Shown here piece by piece: positions 13,625-25,224 of a stretch of 64,000 nucleotides of DNA (the first letter of the stretch is position 1; every line of letters begins with the position of its first letter). The stretch comes from Datnioides undecimradiatus (Eukaryota; Chordata; Actinopteri; Lobotiformes; Datnioididae). The notes below the pieces were generated by a model. It did no database searches, had not been told where the DNA came from, and saw nothing but the letters and a program-made list of their open reading frames with translations. The DNA is taken from the NCBI GenBank assembly GCA_008933995.1, contig WARS01000050.1:6140574-6204573 (forward strand), read 5' to 3'. Both the position numbers and the translations under genes were made by a program.

Positions 13625-13810
13625 TGAATAAATATGGTGGAGGGAAAAAAAATGCATTGTTTCCTTTTAAAACGCAGTTTAATAGAAGAGTAAAAAGGAG
13701 TAATAAAAGTACCCCAAACCTGACTTTAAGTACAGTGCAGCGCTTACAGTTAAGCAGGCACTTGCATTTAAGTACAGCACTTGAGTAAATGTAATTACTT
13801 CCTACCACCG
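13625..13810. repeat. Interspersed repeat, 'ACTTGAGTAAA' family, copy 2
   Basis: This is the second copy of the family at 2240-2406, in the same orientation. It ends in TTTAAGTACAGCACTTGAGT, then AAATGTAATTACTTCCTACC and ACCG. Upstream it has AGTAAAAAGGAGTAATAAAA and GTACCCCAAA, corresponding to the middle of the family consensus as I remember it. The end is better preserved than in copy 1. Confidence 0.7.
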
Positions 13811-14139
13811 TGAGGCAAGGGTGTATCCCAGGAGTCGTGCCTCAACCCCCCTGTTGTATTTATGATTCATAAAGTTTTACCGTTCCCCTGCAAACTTTTG
13901 GACTGCCAACTTGGGACGTTGCTGCTGGTGCAGATCTGCTCCACAACCCCTTGGCTCCGCGCCCCCGCTTCTGCTCATTTATTGATTCATTTATTAATTT
14001 TTATTCACGTTCGTCTCCACGCGTCCCATCCAACACTTTTTAGTTTCATCGCTTCCTTTCCTCTGCTTCCTCTCACACTCTCTCTTTCGCTCTCTCTCTC
14101 CCTCATTGATTTCTGCAATCTACATCTGCAGCCCAAATT
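13811..14139. other. Non-coding DNA with a CT-rich tract
   Basis: A pyrimidine tract (CTCT repeats with few interruptions) lies at about 14071-14103. A frame of about 94 codons through it is driven by the low-complexity sequence and is not called. Confidence 0.6.
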
Positions 14140-14360
14140 AGTGTGATTCTCCCGCTGTTGAATAATCATGTCTGGCTGCCTGTGCACTCATTAACACTTT
14201 GTACAACAAATAAAGTAAACCACCCACATCAAGGCCTTAATTGCCACAACAGCTCAGCTTTCACTGAGACAACTGCACCGCTCCTGATCTATTATGACAA
14301 ATAAACCGCCTCATTGATCTAAGCTTTACCTTGTCATCCCATCACAAGTTACAAGCAGTA
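14140..14360. promoter_or_regulatory. Candidate conserved non-coding element
   Basis: The block has no simple repeats. It carries spaced cores such as ACTCATTAACAC, CCTTAATTGCC and CTCATTGATC, and two forkhead-like patches, CAAATAAAGTAAACC and CAAATAAACC. Density and spacing resemble vertebrate developmental enhancers. This is inference from texture; cross-species alignment would decide it. Confidence 0.3.
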
Positions 14361-15044
14361 AAGATGTTGATAAAGGAAAAGCACCGAGGGCTGTGCTCTG
14401 CTAAGCCATTCAGTCGTATTCAATATTTGATACGTGCAGAAAAACTTTCTGCATAAATGCAAGCATATCATACAAACTAATTTCCCACTTCTCATTTGCA
14501 CACTTGTGTTCAACTTGGAGTGATTCCATGATAACATTAAGGAGAAGATGGATTGTGTAAACTTCGGCTCTGCATCGAGGCGAGATAAAAGTGCCAGCAC
14601 AGCGAAGCAGTGAATACGAGCTTGATTACTTCCCTCTGTCATTATTTTACCATCTTTTATTTTCCTCTTTTGTTCCCTGCATTGCACTTAACCCTGAATA
14701 GAGTCCTGTGAAATGAACATCGAGACTGACTTGCCATGATTTGCATTTTGATTCATCCCTTTAAAAGTACTTTAAATGGATAATTAATGTACAAGTTTTA
14801 TAAATGTCACACTGCTCAAAAAGAAAGTGATCAGTGGCTAAAGCTTACATCTATTTTTTGATTTGTCTGTCAAAGACTAATTTACTATAACTGGCATTTG
14901 GAACTTGGCAGATGGTAAATTGAGTCTCTGGTCTTGAGTTCAAGAGACTTCTTGTTTCTTGCGGCGAGGAAAGTAACAACCACACACTTGGCTAATGAGA
15001 TATTATTCATTGGCTTTTAACTATGTTTTTATCTCTTGACAGCA
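14361..15044. other. Non-coding DNA
   Basis: Unique-looking sequence with no recognised repeat. A 112-codon frame on the minus strand (14349-14687) has no motif and no family resemblance and is not called. Confidence 0.5.
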
Positions 15045-15170
15045 TTGAACTTATTTAAATTCATAATTACACTGTAATTCTGTTTTTATCCGTGAAGCAC
15101 TTTGCAGATTTACTTTTGAAAAGAGCTACATAAATTAAGTTTATTACTGTTATTTGTGATGCGCATGTTT
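15045..15170 (+). repeat. 3' end of a LINE/SINE-type retroelement (decayed)
   Basis: GTGAAGCACTTTGCAGA near 15095 is followed by CTTTTGAAAAGAGCTACATA and AATTAAGTTTATTACTG. This resembles the common fish retroelement tail with 'aagcactttg ... gaaaagcgctatataaataa'. Only the tail is recognisable and no coding part remains. A shorter similar patch occurs at about 16640-16695. Confidence 0.5.
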
Positions 15171-15975
15171 TGATAATAAACACTGATGATTCACCTTCAC
15201 ATGGTGCTGCCCATGCTCATGATCTTTATATCAACTTTGCATCCTCTTTGAAGCAAATTGTTTTATTTCCCTGAAATACAAATTGACTGTGACTACATAG
15301 TGTATGAAACAGAGAAAATAATAAAATAAATGAAGATTAAGGGCAGAGACACACAGTATTTTCATTTTAACCACGAGCTTACATAGACAACCAGCTGCAG
15401 CGTCGTTTCTCCCATTACTGCATGTGCATGTGTTCTTCACATATGGAACTGGATGATACCACTAGAAAGCACACTAGGGAACTGTTTTCTGGATTTGCAT
15501 AATTGTAAACAACAACTATGGCAATGCTCGTTCAGGTTATTATTTTGTTAATCCTGACATCGCGGCAGAAAAGGTAACACGGGTGCCATTGTAGATGCCT
15601 CTAAACACTTAAAATAAAACACATTGTGACAAAGGGATGTTTCTCTCGTTCTGCTGCAGGAAGAAACTGATGATGCAAAACCACACCACAACAGTTTTTC
15701 TTTTTTTTTTTTAAATATCCGTCACACAACAGACGCACAGAACCAGTCAGTTCACAGTGGCTCATTATCACCCCTCTGCTTTGTAGCAACAGGGATCTGC
15801 TTCCATCCCCACACTGCCTCTACCCTGCTGTCCATGTGCATTTCACATCATGTGCATGTGCGGCGTTCATTTCTGACGACGTGCTTAAGTGACACTCCAA
15901 AACAGATGCAGGACATGTGAGGCAGCCATCATGCGCACACGAATAAATAGTTAGAAGCAAGAATATGTTTTTGGT
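15171..15975. other. Non-coding DNA
   Basis: Unique-looking sequence. A T run followed by AAATAT lies at about 15701-15715. No coding or RNA feature is seen. Confidence 0.5.
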
Positions 15976-16290
15976 GCACAGCCATGCTAGAAGCTGTGTG
16001 AGGCTGTAGTAAAATGCAAATACTGATATGCTTACATGCACAGGAATACGATGCTAGCATGCAAATGTTAAATATCCATGGTTTAGTGTGTTAACATGTT
16101 AATGTTTGATAACCAGCACATTTAAGTAGCTGAGGCTGTGGGGATTGCCATTAGCTTTGACCTGACGGTGGCGCTAGATGAAAATTATAATTGCATTATG
16201 AGAAGGACGTGACTGTTTGGAGCTACAATTGACATTTCAGTCAAAACCACAAGCGTCACATGAAGTCAGTCTGGACCAAGGTGATGGAAA
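15976..16290 (-). repeat. Interspersed repeat family A, copy 1 (reverse orientation)
   Basis: The segment begins CACAGCCATGCTAGAAGC and TGTGTGAGGCTGTAG, continues through GATGCTAGCATGCAAATGTT, then TTTGACCTGACGGTGGCGCT near 16158, and ends with CATTTCAGTCAAAACCACAA near 16232 and a CCAAGGTGATGG patch. This is the reverse of a well-known percomorph repeat that in the other direction carries GATGGATTGC, CCACCATGAGGTTGACATT and AGCATTAGCATT-like phrases. Other copies lie at 19565-19690, 46098-46515 and 49470-49580. It is non-coding and its class is uncertain. Confidence 0.7.
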
Positions 16291-17911
16291 AACCAACTTA
16301 CACGGCAACGACTGTGGCGACTGAATCCATTCCACTGTAACAGAACACTGCGGTGAAAGATAACTGGATGGAACTGTATCCCTCGCATTGTGCCGCCACT
16401 TCAGAACTGGTTTTCTGTTTTCACTCCTCTCTTGAATGCCTCTCCGAGCACTGACCAAACAATTCTCACAATCACAGAAAGTCACCATGTCTCTGGACTC
16501 GAGCTTCTCCTTCTATCATCCCAGACTGAAGGAAAGGAACCCATCAGCAGGTTGCTAAGCTACATACTGTCGGAGGAGAGAAAAGACCGCTTTGAAGTTT
16601 CATGAGATGCATCAACTACATTATGCCGCTTGTTTGTTTCTGTACAGCTACTTGAAACTTTGATTTGAAAAGTGCTCAACAAATATATTATTGTTCCTTC
16701 CAAGCTTGAAAACATCCACTGGGGTATGAAGCCTGAAACACAGTTGGCTGCTTTGAATTTCGTTCCAGCCCGCATCCAATCGGTTACACACACCGTGTGA
16801 CTGTGCCAACAAAATGTGATGTAGATTGTTGAAAAAGAAAAACGAATCACATACAGTGACATGTTTCACGCAGTTTTAACAGAAGATGCAGATATGAAGA
16901 TGCCTTGCGTCCACCTGTGTCCTTCTGTGACAGTCAGTTTTGTGCAGACAGACAGTGACAGTTTTATTATTCTATGTCTTCTTCGCTGGAAAATAGGGGT
17001 CCTTGAAGTCTCACATTCCACTCACACTCATTTCCCCTCAGGCTTTCATCTTCACAGACTCATGGGTGCCGAAGAAGTCACAAAATGACACCTATTTGTC
17101 TAATTTGGCACACGCTTGTGTGCAGATGCGTACTTAAGTGTGTAAATCTACGCATCTGAATTGTGCTTTGAGTACAGTAAGTGTGTGCGTGCGTCCATGT
17201 GACCACAGAGAGACATGCAATAGAGTGTGACACGTGGAGTAAATTGGATTGAAGATGTTAGAAAGACAATGACTCACTCGCCGCGGGGTCTTTTCCACAC
17301 AGTGAACTGGACAGAATAGAAAAAGGCCCTTAGAGAGAGGAAAAACCATCAAAGCAGTCAATTCTTTGGGGGAAATGTCAAAGGGAGCTGTATCCCCACT
17401 GCAAATGAGAATACTCTGTCTGTCAAGTCAGCTTAATACGGTGTGGCCGACCAGTCGCCACAAAGAGCGGGAAAACATTACCCAATATCCTTTTCTTTCT
17501 TAAAACGTCTTGTATTGAGCACAGAGCAGGATTTTTCTCCTGAGCAGATGCCGGTGGCATCACAATGATCTTAATTCATCAAGCAGCCCACGAAATAATA
17601 TCCTCATGTTCCTTCCACCAGGGATTTGTCTCTGGTCTCAACCCAAGTAGGTGGCAGATTTGGCAACAACAGTGCCCGGATTTTGTTTTCATTCAGAGGG
17701 CAAAAGAAAAGAACTGCAATACACTGCTGACTTCTGTTTCCCGAATTAATTACAGTCTTGGATGAAACAAAGAGAAACGCTCACACCTCCTGAAGTCAAA
17801 CAGCAGCAGAGGTACTGTGTATTGATTGTGAGCGAAACTCAGCAACTGAAGAAGAAGACAATGATTTCCTGTTGATGGAGCCTCTGCAAGTGTGGTTATC
17901 TCAGTGCCGAA
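16291..17911. other. Non-coding DNA
   Basis: Contains one retroelement-tail-like patch at about 16640-16695 (GATTTGAAAAGTGCTCAAC). The rest looks unique. Short frames on both strands overlap each other and none is called. Confidence 0.5.

Positions 17912-17939
<28 letters not shown>
17912..17939. repeat. (AC)14 microsatellite
   Basis: Uninterrupted AC dinucleotide tract of 28 bp. Confidence 0.97.
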
Positions 17940-17942
<3 letters not shown>

Positions 17943-18179
17943 CAGATTGATGTCACCCCAGTGGGACAGTGTGTCTTACTGGATGTCCATGGGTAATTGA
18001 CCCATAAAGGTCCCACTCACCTCTTCTCACCCCTCACCTCACATTGACATGAGGGGTATCTCAGGCCTGTTACAGTCTTGTTAGTGTCACTCAACCTGCC
18101 CCAGTCATCTCCACCCCCACACAGTCAAGGCGCACAGTCCACTGCATGAAGAGCCAGCCTGTCTAAATATGAGGCATTT

Positions 18180-18360
18180 TGACACACTGTTACAGTAGCG
18201 CGAGACGCTGAGGATTTGTTTGATTTTTGCCTGCATAAATCTTCATATGTTATTTGAGAAATTGACAACAACATGTGCGGAGGAGGAGCAGCGTTCTGCT
18301 TCCTCCATTTATGAAAATGTGGATTTTAAATTCCGATTGATTATGGCATACCGTATGTGT
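18180..18360. promoter_or_regulatory. Possible conserved non-coding block
   Basis: Unique, motif-dense sequence with GCATAAATCTTCATATG, a CATTTATGAAAATGTGGA patch and TTCCGATTGATTATGGC. It differs from the flanking CA- and CT-rich sequence. The call is texture only and weak. Confidence 0.2.
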
Positions 18361-18844
18361 GCTGTATGAGTACTCACACTTTTGCCCATGTGTGTCTGCA
18401 TGCATGCGTGTAAGCGCATACATTGTTGTGCTCGCGCTCAGTTTTAATGGGCTAGCTGAGACGGCGGTGACAAACGTACCCGATCCTATTTGTCATGCAC
18501 ATGATTGGATTCCAAAGCATCAACAAAAGGGAGGTGAAGCAGGAAGTAAAATAGCGTCGCAGTGTTGTGGGGATTAAAATGTTAGCCTCTCTGACATGAG
18601 GCAAGGGCAGACACTGAGCTGTATAAAACACAGTAAATGATAAGCGTTTTAGAGGCCGACAGTACAGGACTTTACCTTGCTCAGCAAGATAACTAAGTGA
18701 TGAAATATTGAGTGGGGAGTGTGCACGTTTCCCTGGGAGAGACGAACTCGTTTTGGTAGGTGTGTTATTTCAATTGATGCCAAAAGTTATTCAGGGCGAG
18801 ACGTAGACAGTTATGGCATAAAGTAGAGCTGAGGGGGATTCAAG
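18361..18844. other. Non-coding DNA
   Basis: Unique-looking sequence. A 72-codon frame (18359-18577) shows no motif. Nothing else seen. Confidence 0.5.
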
Positions 18845-18864
18845 ACACACACACACACACACAC
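18845..18864. repeat. (AC)10 microsatellite
   Basis: Uninterrupted AC tract of 20 bp. Confidence 0.95.
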
Positions 18865-19564
18865 ATAGAAACGCACACTCAGTTTAAATGTAAAAGCCTT
18901 AAGTTTCCGGGATGAACTAACTTAATACTTTAATTATACCTTGATGCGACTGCTATCATTTTAAATCCCCTGTAGCTTCATACTCCACCTTAATGATAAT
19001 GCAACATTTAGGGGCTTTTTCTAGTTAAGTAGATGCTATAAATCTGGATTTTTCTTAGAAAAGCACCCAGAGCTTTTCCCGGAACCAGGCTACTTTGTTC
19101 CACTTTTTTATGATTTAGTAGAAACGCAAATCATCAGCGCATCCTGAAAATATAACATACAGTTTGCACTCAATACTAATTATCATACCACTTTTCCAGA
19201 GAATAAAATATACCATTTTACAGGAAATGGTATAATAATGCCAGAGGTCATATTAAAGGAACGAGGGCATGGCAATAGTGTTTTTATGATTTACTTTCTG
19301 TGTTTTGTTTTTCATTAGTTTTGCTGAATCTTTTTCAAGACCTCCTTTAATTTGTTACATTTCGCCGAGCAGCTCCTCCATTTTCCTTAGGCACTGCATT
19401 GTGGTACAACAGCATCCACACAAAAATGCCTAGTATGCATACTTTCTGGCATAAGTAACCTTTATTTTGTTACTTTTCTGGTATGAACAGACTTTATAGG
19501 TCATGACCTGTTTACCATAACTGTCTCGCGTGGTTTAGAGACATGCTGCAGGAATTTCAACCCT
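18865..19564. other. Non-coding DNA, AT-rich
   Basis: AT-rich sequence with no frame over 60 codons and no recognised element. The phrase CTAGTTAAGTAGATGCTATA occurs near 19021, but I could not assign it to a family. Confidence 0.5.
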
Positions 19565-19690
19565 ACCAGGGGCTCTGTGAGGTTTTACTCAGGAACAGCT
19601 ATAGCAGGAATAATGTTTACAGTGTTCACAACATGATAATATTTACTAATTAGTGATAAACATTAAGTAACAGCCATGCCACTAGTATAG
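19565..19690 (-). repeat. Interspersed repeat family A, copy 2 (reverse orientation, partial)
   Basis: GGGGCTCTGTGAGGTTTTAC, then CAGGAACAGCTATAGCAGGA, ATAATGTTTACAGTGTTCAC and TACTAATTAGTGATAAACAT follow one another here. The same order is found in the reverse of repeat family A, the family of 15976-16290. This copy is shorter and more diverged, with an internal deletion relative to the family as I remember it. Confidence 0.6.
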
Positions 19691-20925
19691 CTAAAAATGT
19701 GCAATTCAGAGACGTGATGTAGACAGGAGGGATAACGGGCAACCTTAACTGAAATAGCCAAACCAACCAATCAGCTGCAAAATGAGCTTGGAAGTTGGGG
19801 ATAGATATTGAGGGCATTTTATATTTTCAGTTTTACTTTTAATGAGACGTATAACTGAGAGGCATTGCACTGACCTAAACAACATGCCCTTCTTTGCACA
19901 AAGCAGTTCATGAAGCTGTAAATCACGTTTTTGTTTTCAGAGCCAGCGTTAACACATGAAGCACTGATCTAATGTACGTTTGCCAACTTAGCTGAAACAC
20001 TTGAAGAAGCAGTTCAGTGTGAGTGCGAGCTGCATCGATGATGACCAGACTGTATCATGAACCTGAGTTGTGCTTCGTCACTGGCGTGCAGTCAGTTGTG
20101 CTGCTGTTATCTACGGTGTAAAGATACTGCTGATATCCTTCTGTTGTTGAATGAATAAACTCAATAACTGCTGTTTTTCCATGCGAGTCATTTGGGTGGT
20201 GATCTGCCTGACTGCACAAATCCTCGTGCTACAAATAAATGGATGCTTCAAGGCTTTGATGGCAGTGCCAAAATCACACGCACGCATGCCATGTACGCAC
20301 GCATGCATACAAAAATCAAATGAGACAGTGGGTAATTACAAGTCCTTGTATTGGTTGACTGACTTTAATATTTGATCAAGGTTGCATTGTACATAAAACT
20401 CAGACACATAAAAGATAACCCTGCAAAGGACACATAGTCAACATTAAGTCATAAATTATATGGAGCTCCTGTTGTTTCCTAGTTACAATTGATTTTTCGA
20501 TGATACGTCTGGGATTCTATGGCGGATTCATCAACAGATCAGCCTTCAGTTCGTCTGTCATAACCAAAACCCAAATGGTGGCTTAACCGTGACCAAATCT
20601 GTTTCTGGAAACATTTTCTGTTACAACTGTGGTGTCCGTATGAACTGTAGCTACATCTGAAGTGAGGTCAGCGGTTTATTTTGCCAATAAACCTGTCCAA
20701 TATTTCATCAAATGTTGGATATTGGCTAATCATGTTTCCTACTGCCAATGGGATGAAGACGACAGCCACACAACAAAAGCAATCTGTCACTCTGCATAAA
20801 ACCAGCAATAAAATTTTATTGTCGCCCCGCATTACTTTTTTATTATATATTTATCTTGATTCTACAATTCAAGGCCTGGTTTATCTAGATTCACCTTCAG
20901 TTAAATAGATGTGTTAGCTAACAAT
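19691..20925. other. Non-coding DNA
   Basis: Mostly unique sequence. A patch of CATGC/CACGCACGCATGC at about 20275-20305 is low complexity. The part around 20500-20700 may be an old repeat but was not recognised. No gene. Confidence 0.45.
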
Positions 20926-21190
20926 GCCCTAAAGGGATAGTTTGGATTTTAAGACATAAGGTGGACATACGCTGGTGTTTAGAGATTCGCCAGCCAGCGA
21001 AAGACTGGTGCAAACTGAGCGAGTTGGAGCTTAGAAAGGGACACAAATAATCCCGCCCCAACATGTGATGTAATGACATATCTCCACGAATTAAAAGGCA
21101 GTAAAAACTCTCAGTTTTGTTTAGACTGGAAAACTGTTTCTTGCTGCTATTAGTAGTGCTCATGCAACAAGGTAAACAACATTTCAGCTA
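20926..21190. repeat. Possible interspersed repeat ('AAAGGGATAGTTTGG' start)
   Basis: The phrase CTAAAGGGATAGTTTGGATT at about 20929 resembles the start of several teleost dispersed repeats ('aaagggatagttcgg'). The following 250 bp include TGGTGTTTAGAGATTCGCCA and a GTTTAGACTGGAAAACTG patch. Only the first 20 bases are a convincing match; the rest is assigned by continuity. Confidence 0.35.
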
Positions 21191-21654
21191 CTAAAACATG
21201 TTTAGAGCAGCACAAATGAACTGTGAGGTGTTTTACAAACTAAATGGAAACTGAAAATCACAACAAATGATAAATATAAGTCAATAATAAATATAACAAA
21301 ATACAGTTTGAGAAGCTTTTTTTTTTTTTTAATCCGGAAAAGTATCAAATTCTCTGGAAAACTTTGAGACTTTGTGCGTCCACGTTTAACAAAGCAAACA
21401 CATCAACACCATCGTAACCAGTTGATCCCCAACTTGCGCGCTGATACTTTACCACGTGGCTGACACACGATAAATTCACAAGACTGCAATTGCTCCAAAA
21501 GTGCGGCAGGCAGATTTAAAAGATGATTGAAAAGATGATTGCTACAAATGCTGAGAAAAATGGCTCCAGGGTGGTGATTTAAATTTCATGTCTTCCTGAA
21601 TGACACATTTTACTTTGTTGCTTCGGCTAAGATGGGTAGACAGCTACATGGAGA
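21191..21654. other. Non-coding DNA with a T run and a short tandem duplication
   Basis: A T run lies at about 21317-21330. A 12-bp unit AAAAGATGATTG is present twice in tandem at about 21519-21542. No coding or RNA feature. Confidence 0.55.
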
Positions 21655-21794
21655 GGCAGACGGACAGAGCGTCAGACAGACATACAGGCAAGCGGACAGA
21701 CAATTAGACAGACGGGCAGATAGCTGAATTGACAGACTGATAAATATAGACAGACAGACAGACATGCAGACAGACAGGCAGACAGAGAGACAGG
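21655..21794. repeat. Degenerate (CAGA)n / (GACA)n tetranucleotide array
   Basis: The tract of about 140 bp is built from GACA/CAGA units with many substitutions. The purest part is at about 21748-21764. A minus-strand frame reading repetitive Cys/Leu/Ser/Val is a product of the repeat and is not a gene. Confidence 0.9.
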
Positions 21795-21981
21795 CTGTAA
21801 ACAGGCTGATAAAGAGAGAAAAGGGGAGAGAGGACAGACACTGTTTTGCATCATGCCAGACTTCTCCGCCTCCAGTTTCTTTTCCATCCTCTACTCAGTC
21901 TCTCTGAGCCTCCAGGGATCCCTGACCAGATTGTGTCCCTTGTTAGGAGTCTGCTGTTTGCGTGTGCAAATCTCCCCGCAG

Positions 21982-22002
21982 GTGTGTGTGTGTGTGTGTG
22001 TG
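21982..22002. repeat. (GT)10 microsatellite
   Basis: GT dinucleotides without interruption, followed by a degenerate TGCGTGTCTGTG tail. Confidence 0.93.
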
Positions 22003-22328
22003 CGTGTCTGTGTTTATGTGCGAGTGCTGCTTTAGCTGGCTGCCCGAGGCATTTTTGGACCCCTATTACCCTCGGCATGTGGAGAGCAGTTTGGGTTTTA
22101 CCTTTTAATGGATGGGTGGGGCGGGAGGTGCAGACTTCTCCCACTCAACCCCCCTCATCCCCCCTTTTTCTTTTCCTCTTTCTGACTGTTATTCCCTCAC
22201 CTGAGACCTACTTGGCAGCCGAAAATATCCACAACAGAAGGCAGCTGGAGAAAATGCCGTCACGCGCCGACACAAACGACACACCAGCTCATGGACTCTC
22301 AGGCTTTGTTGTACTCAGAGAACAAAAT

Positions 22329-22354
22329 ACACACACACACACACACACACACAC
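22329..22354. repeat. (AC)13 microsatellite
   Basis: Uninterrupted AC tract of 26 bp. A plus-strand frame of 193 codons (21846-22427) runs through this and the upstream GT tract. Its Cys-Val and Thr-His runs are translated microsatellite, so no gene is called. Confidence 0.95.
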
Positions 22355-24164
22355 TGACGCACACAATCACTCTGATTATGTAAAACATGTGAACGTGGTC
22401 CGCAGGGACCATCAGTCCCAGTTTTAGGTGCGCGAGGCTTCTTCTGGGATCCTTGGAATGTTGTATGTGTTTGTGTTGAGAGGGTTCACATGTTGGGGAA
22501 TCTGGAGTGCTGCTACACATCTACTTGAACATTACTGCGCCTTGTTGACATGTTTCTGCTCAGCAGGGCCAGATTTGTTTTATTTGTAGTCAGAATTTCT
22601 GTGTTTGTGCTGTGTAGAGACAGGACATTTCTCCTCAGCGCTATTTTGAGATGCTGTTACACGCGAAGCCTGAAAAGTGCAACGTTTTTAGAAAAAGACT
22701 TACTGCGTTCTCATGCTTGCAGGCTCCCCTTTTTTCTCTTTCTTCTCTTTTACAGTTATTTGGTGTGGGCTGAACAAAATCTAATTCTGCAACAATGACT
22801 TTTTTTTGTTGGAGAAATGTTTTCCCACTACAGGTATACAGCCAGAATTAGAGCTGGAGTCGTGTGCCGGCAACTGAGCTGTGAAGATGAGACAACAAAT
22901 TCCAAAGGGCTATTTTCTCCCATTTTGTTTTCATTTGGTAGATCATATCATTAAATACCTACCTATGTATGAGATCTGGTCTGTCTCTGTTGCCATTTAA
23001 TCAAACAAGCACTTGCATAAAGTACAATAATCTGCAAATCGTTTGCTTTCAATCATTTTGCCAGAGTCCGAGTCCCTTCTCTTTATAGATAAGAGGAAAA
23101 CTCATTAGTTTGGACATCAGCCTGGTAAAATACGTTTGATTCGGCAATGTAGACAAAGAGAAAAAGACAGTGAGGCCCTCTCCACACCAAACTAGATGCA
23201 GTGGCCACCCAAAGGACAGTAACAGGACTCGCTGCAGGCTATAACCTCTTATCAATGTCATCTATTGATTAAGTCTCACTGGCTTGGAGCAAACAGGCCT
23301 CCAACACTGTCTGTTAGTATTGTGGGCTTTTTATTCACAAAAAGACAGTATCAACAGACGGAGGAGGAGATAATGAGTCGGCGAGCCTGATTAGTACATT
23401 TTTCTAATCCACTGATTTCTAAAATACTCACTGGCCACTTAAACCGCAAGCGAGAGAGCCGCTGCTCACTTTACAAGTTGGAACGTGGGAGGAATGAATG
23501 AGCGATAACAAAGAAACAAACCGGGCCTGCAATACAAGGATGAACTCGAACAAAGTGGAGGATGTTTCACGAAAAAAACTACCACCTGATTTCACGTCAG
23601 CAGACAGTTCTCCCTTTCAGTGTGTTAATGTTTGTGACTGGACAGATTCGGCGGATCAATGCTGATGCCTAAAATATGACTTTGGATGGAACTAATTCAC
23701 CGGTTTGTACCTGAACTTTAAAAAAAAAAAAATAGTGTTTACAAAAAATAAAAAAACCCCATCAGATCTATCCAATTTGTTTTCTCCGGCAACGCGTCTG
23801 TCATAGTGACTGTGAACAGTTACCATGAGATAAATGGACTTCTCTGCCGCTTTGTTTTTCTAAGTGTGCGGTTGTGTGTGTCAGTCTCTGTGGGTCGACA
23901 AATAGCAGCGGGTGACGCATGAACACCCACTTGACACTAACATACCTGCCTGAAGTGCCATTATTAATGTATCTTCAGCGTGAGTAGATGTTGAGGAGAC
24001 TTTGTGCAGAGACGAGGAATCAGAGAGAGAAAAACTAAGCTGTGTGAAATGCCCCTGAATCACTCTTTGCCTGTTTGAAGCCGTACAGTATTACGTGAGT
24101 TAACATCGCATTTCACATTAGTTCGGTCCAATAAACGAGCCATTGTCAGGAAAGTCCCTTTCTT
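22355..24164. other. Non-coding DNA
   Basis: Unique-looking sequence with an A run at about 23720-23733. Pieces around 23280-23480 are repeat-free and compositionally balanced but lack strong motif clusters. No gene. Confidence 0.5.
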
Positions 24165-25115
24165 TAACACATTTTCAGTTTTTAAAGACCTTCAATCAAT
24201 CTCCATTAGCATACCTCTTGGCTCTTGTTCACTCAATTAATTAAATTCAATAGCCCAAGTCAGAGTCTCATGTTGCGCTATCTATTATCATTCATTAAGA
24301 ATGAAAAGGTTTTAAACTTCAATATGCTGCATATTCAGTAGCACCGAGCACAAATAAATTAGGAGAGATGAAAGAAATCAAACATTTGGGAATGTGTAAT
24401 TATCATTCTAACTGCTTTGTTTGCCCAGACACATATCCGCATATACCGCTGAGGTCCTGAGAAGTAAAGTTCAGCAGATGGGAGAGTAAAGCCTGCAGCA
24501 GGTGGCTCCTGTTTTTTTAGAATCCAGCCCTTCACTTTCATTACATGCCACAATGCAAAAATGGAGTTACAGCAAATGGGTTCACCGAGTTCATTTTCAC
24601 TGGGTTGGACGTTGGAGTATTGTAGTATCTAACGTGAAGTTCCTGCAGGCAACAATGCCGCTGATTTAACATGTTATATCATTCTCTTAATTCTCTTGAC
24701 GACTGTTTTCGAGTATCATAAAAAGCGTGCTGAAAAGTTAATTGCACGTATTCATGAATGAGCAGTCAATGTTGTAACGTTCGCTCCGTGTGGAAGAAAA
24801 TTGGAGATTAAGTTGCGGTAACAGCCCAGCGATCAGATTTTCTGTTTCAAGTTTACTTTATGAGACTGTAAAACACATCTGTTCATTCTTTATGGAGTGA
24901 CTGATTGCTGAGCCAACCTGTGATAAACACGGAGCAGCTTTAACACCAGGCCAGCCACTCACACAGTAAATCCCCCGGCCCAATTTGTAAATGAAAAGCT
25001 GTACAGCATTATTAAAATGTAAAAGATTGTTTAAAAGCTATTAGAAACCACTCGTGTGGCATTATTGCAGCCATGATGCTATTAATGTGAACTGAATGAA
25101 TGAATAAATATAGTT
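24165..25115. promoter_or_regulatory. Candidate conserved non-coding block (about 0.9 kb)
   Basis: Nearly 1 kb free of simple repeats and recognised transposons. It contains CAATTAATTAAATT at 24233-24246, CTCCATTAGCATACC near 24201, CATTCATTAAGAATG near 24290 and, at 24980-25110, a run of AT-rich motifs (TTTGTAAATGAAAAGC, CATTATTAAAATG, GCTATTAATGTGAAC). Stacked homeodomain-type cores in repeat-free sequence are typical of enhancers near developmental genes. An old retroelement begins within about 110 bp downstream, which would mark the edge of any constrained block. Inference only. Confidence 0.3.
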
Positions 25116-25224
25116 GATTAATAACTCTTTATCTTGTTTTGAGTGCTATGAAGTGAGTAAAGTGGGAACAGGCAAAGTCTTGATAACACACTTCAGAAGG
25201 GCGAACACGGTGAAGAACTAATAA

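Noticed and set aside
21846..22427. A 193-codon plus-strand open frame, the longest in the window
   Set aside because: It runs through a (GT)10 and an (AC)13 microsatellite; the Cys-Val and Thr-His runs are translated repeat and the rest has no family resemblance.
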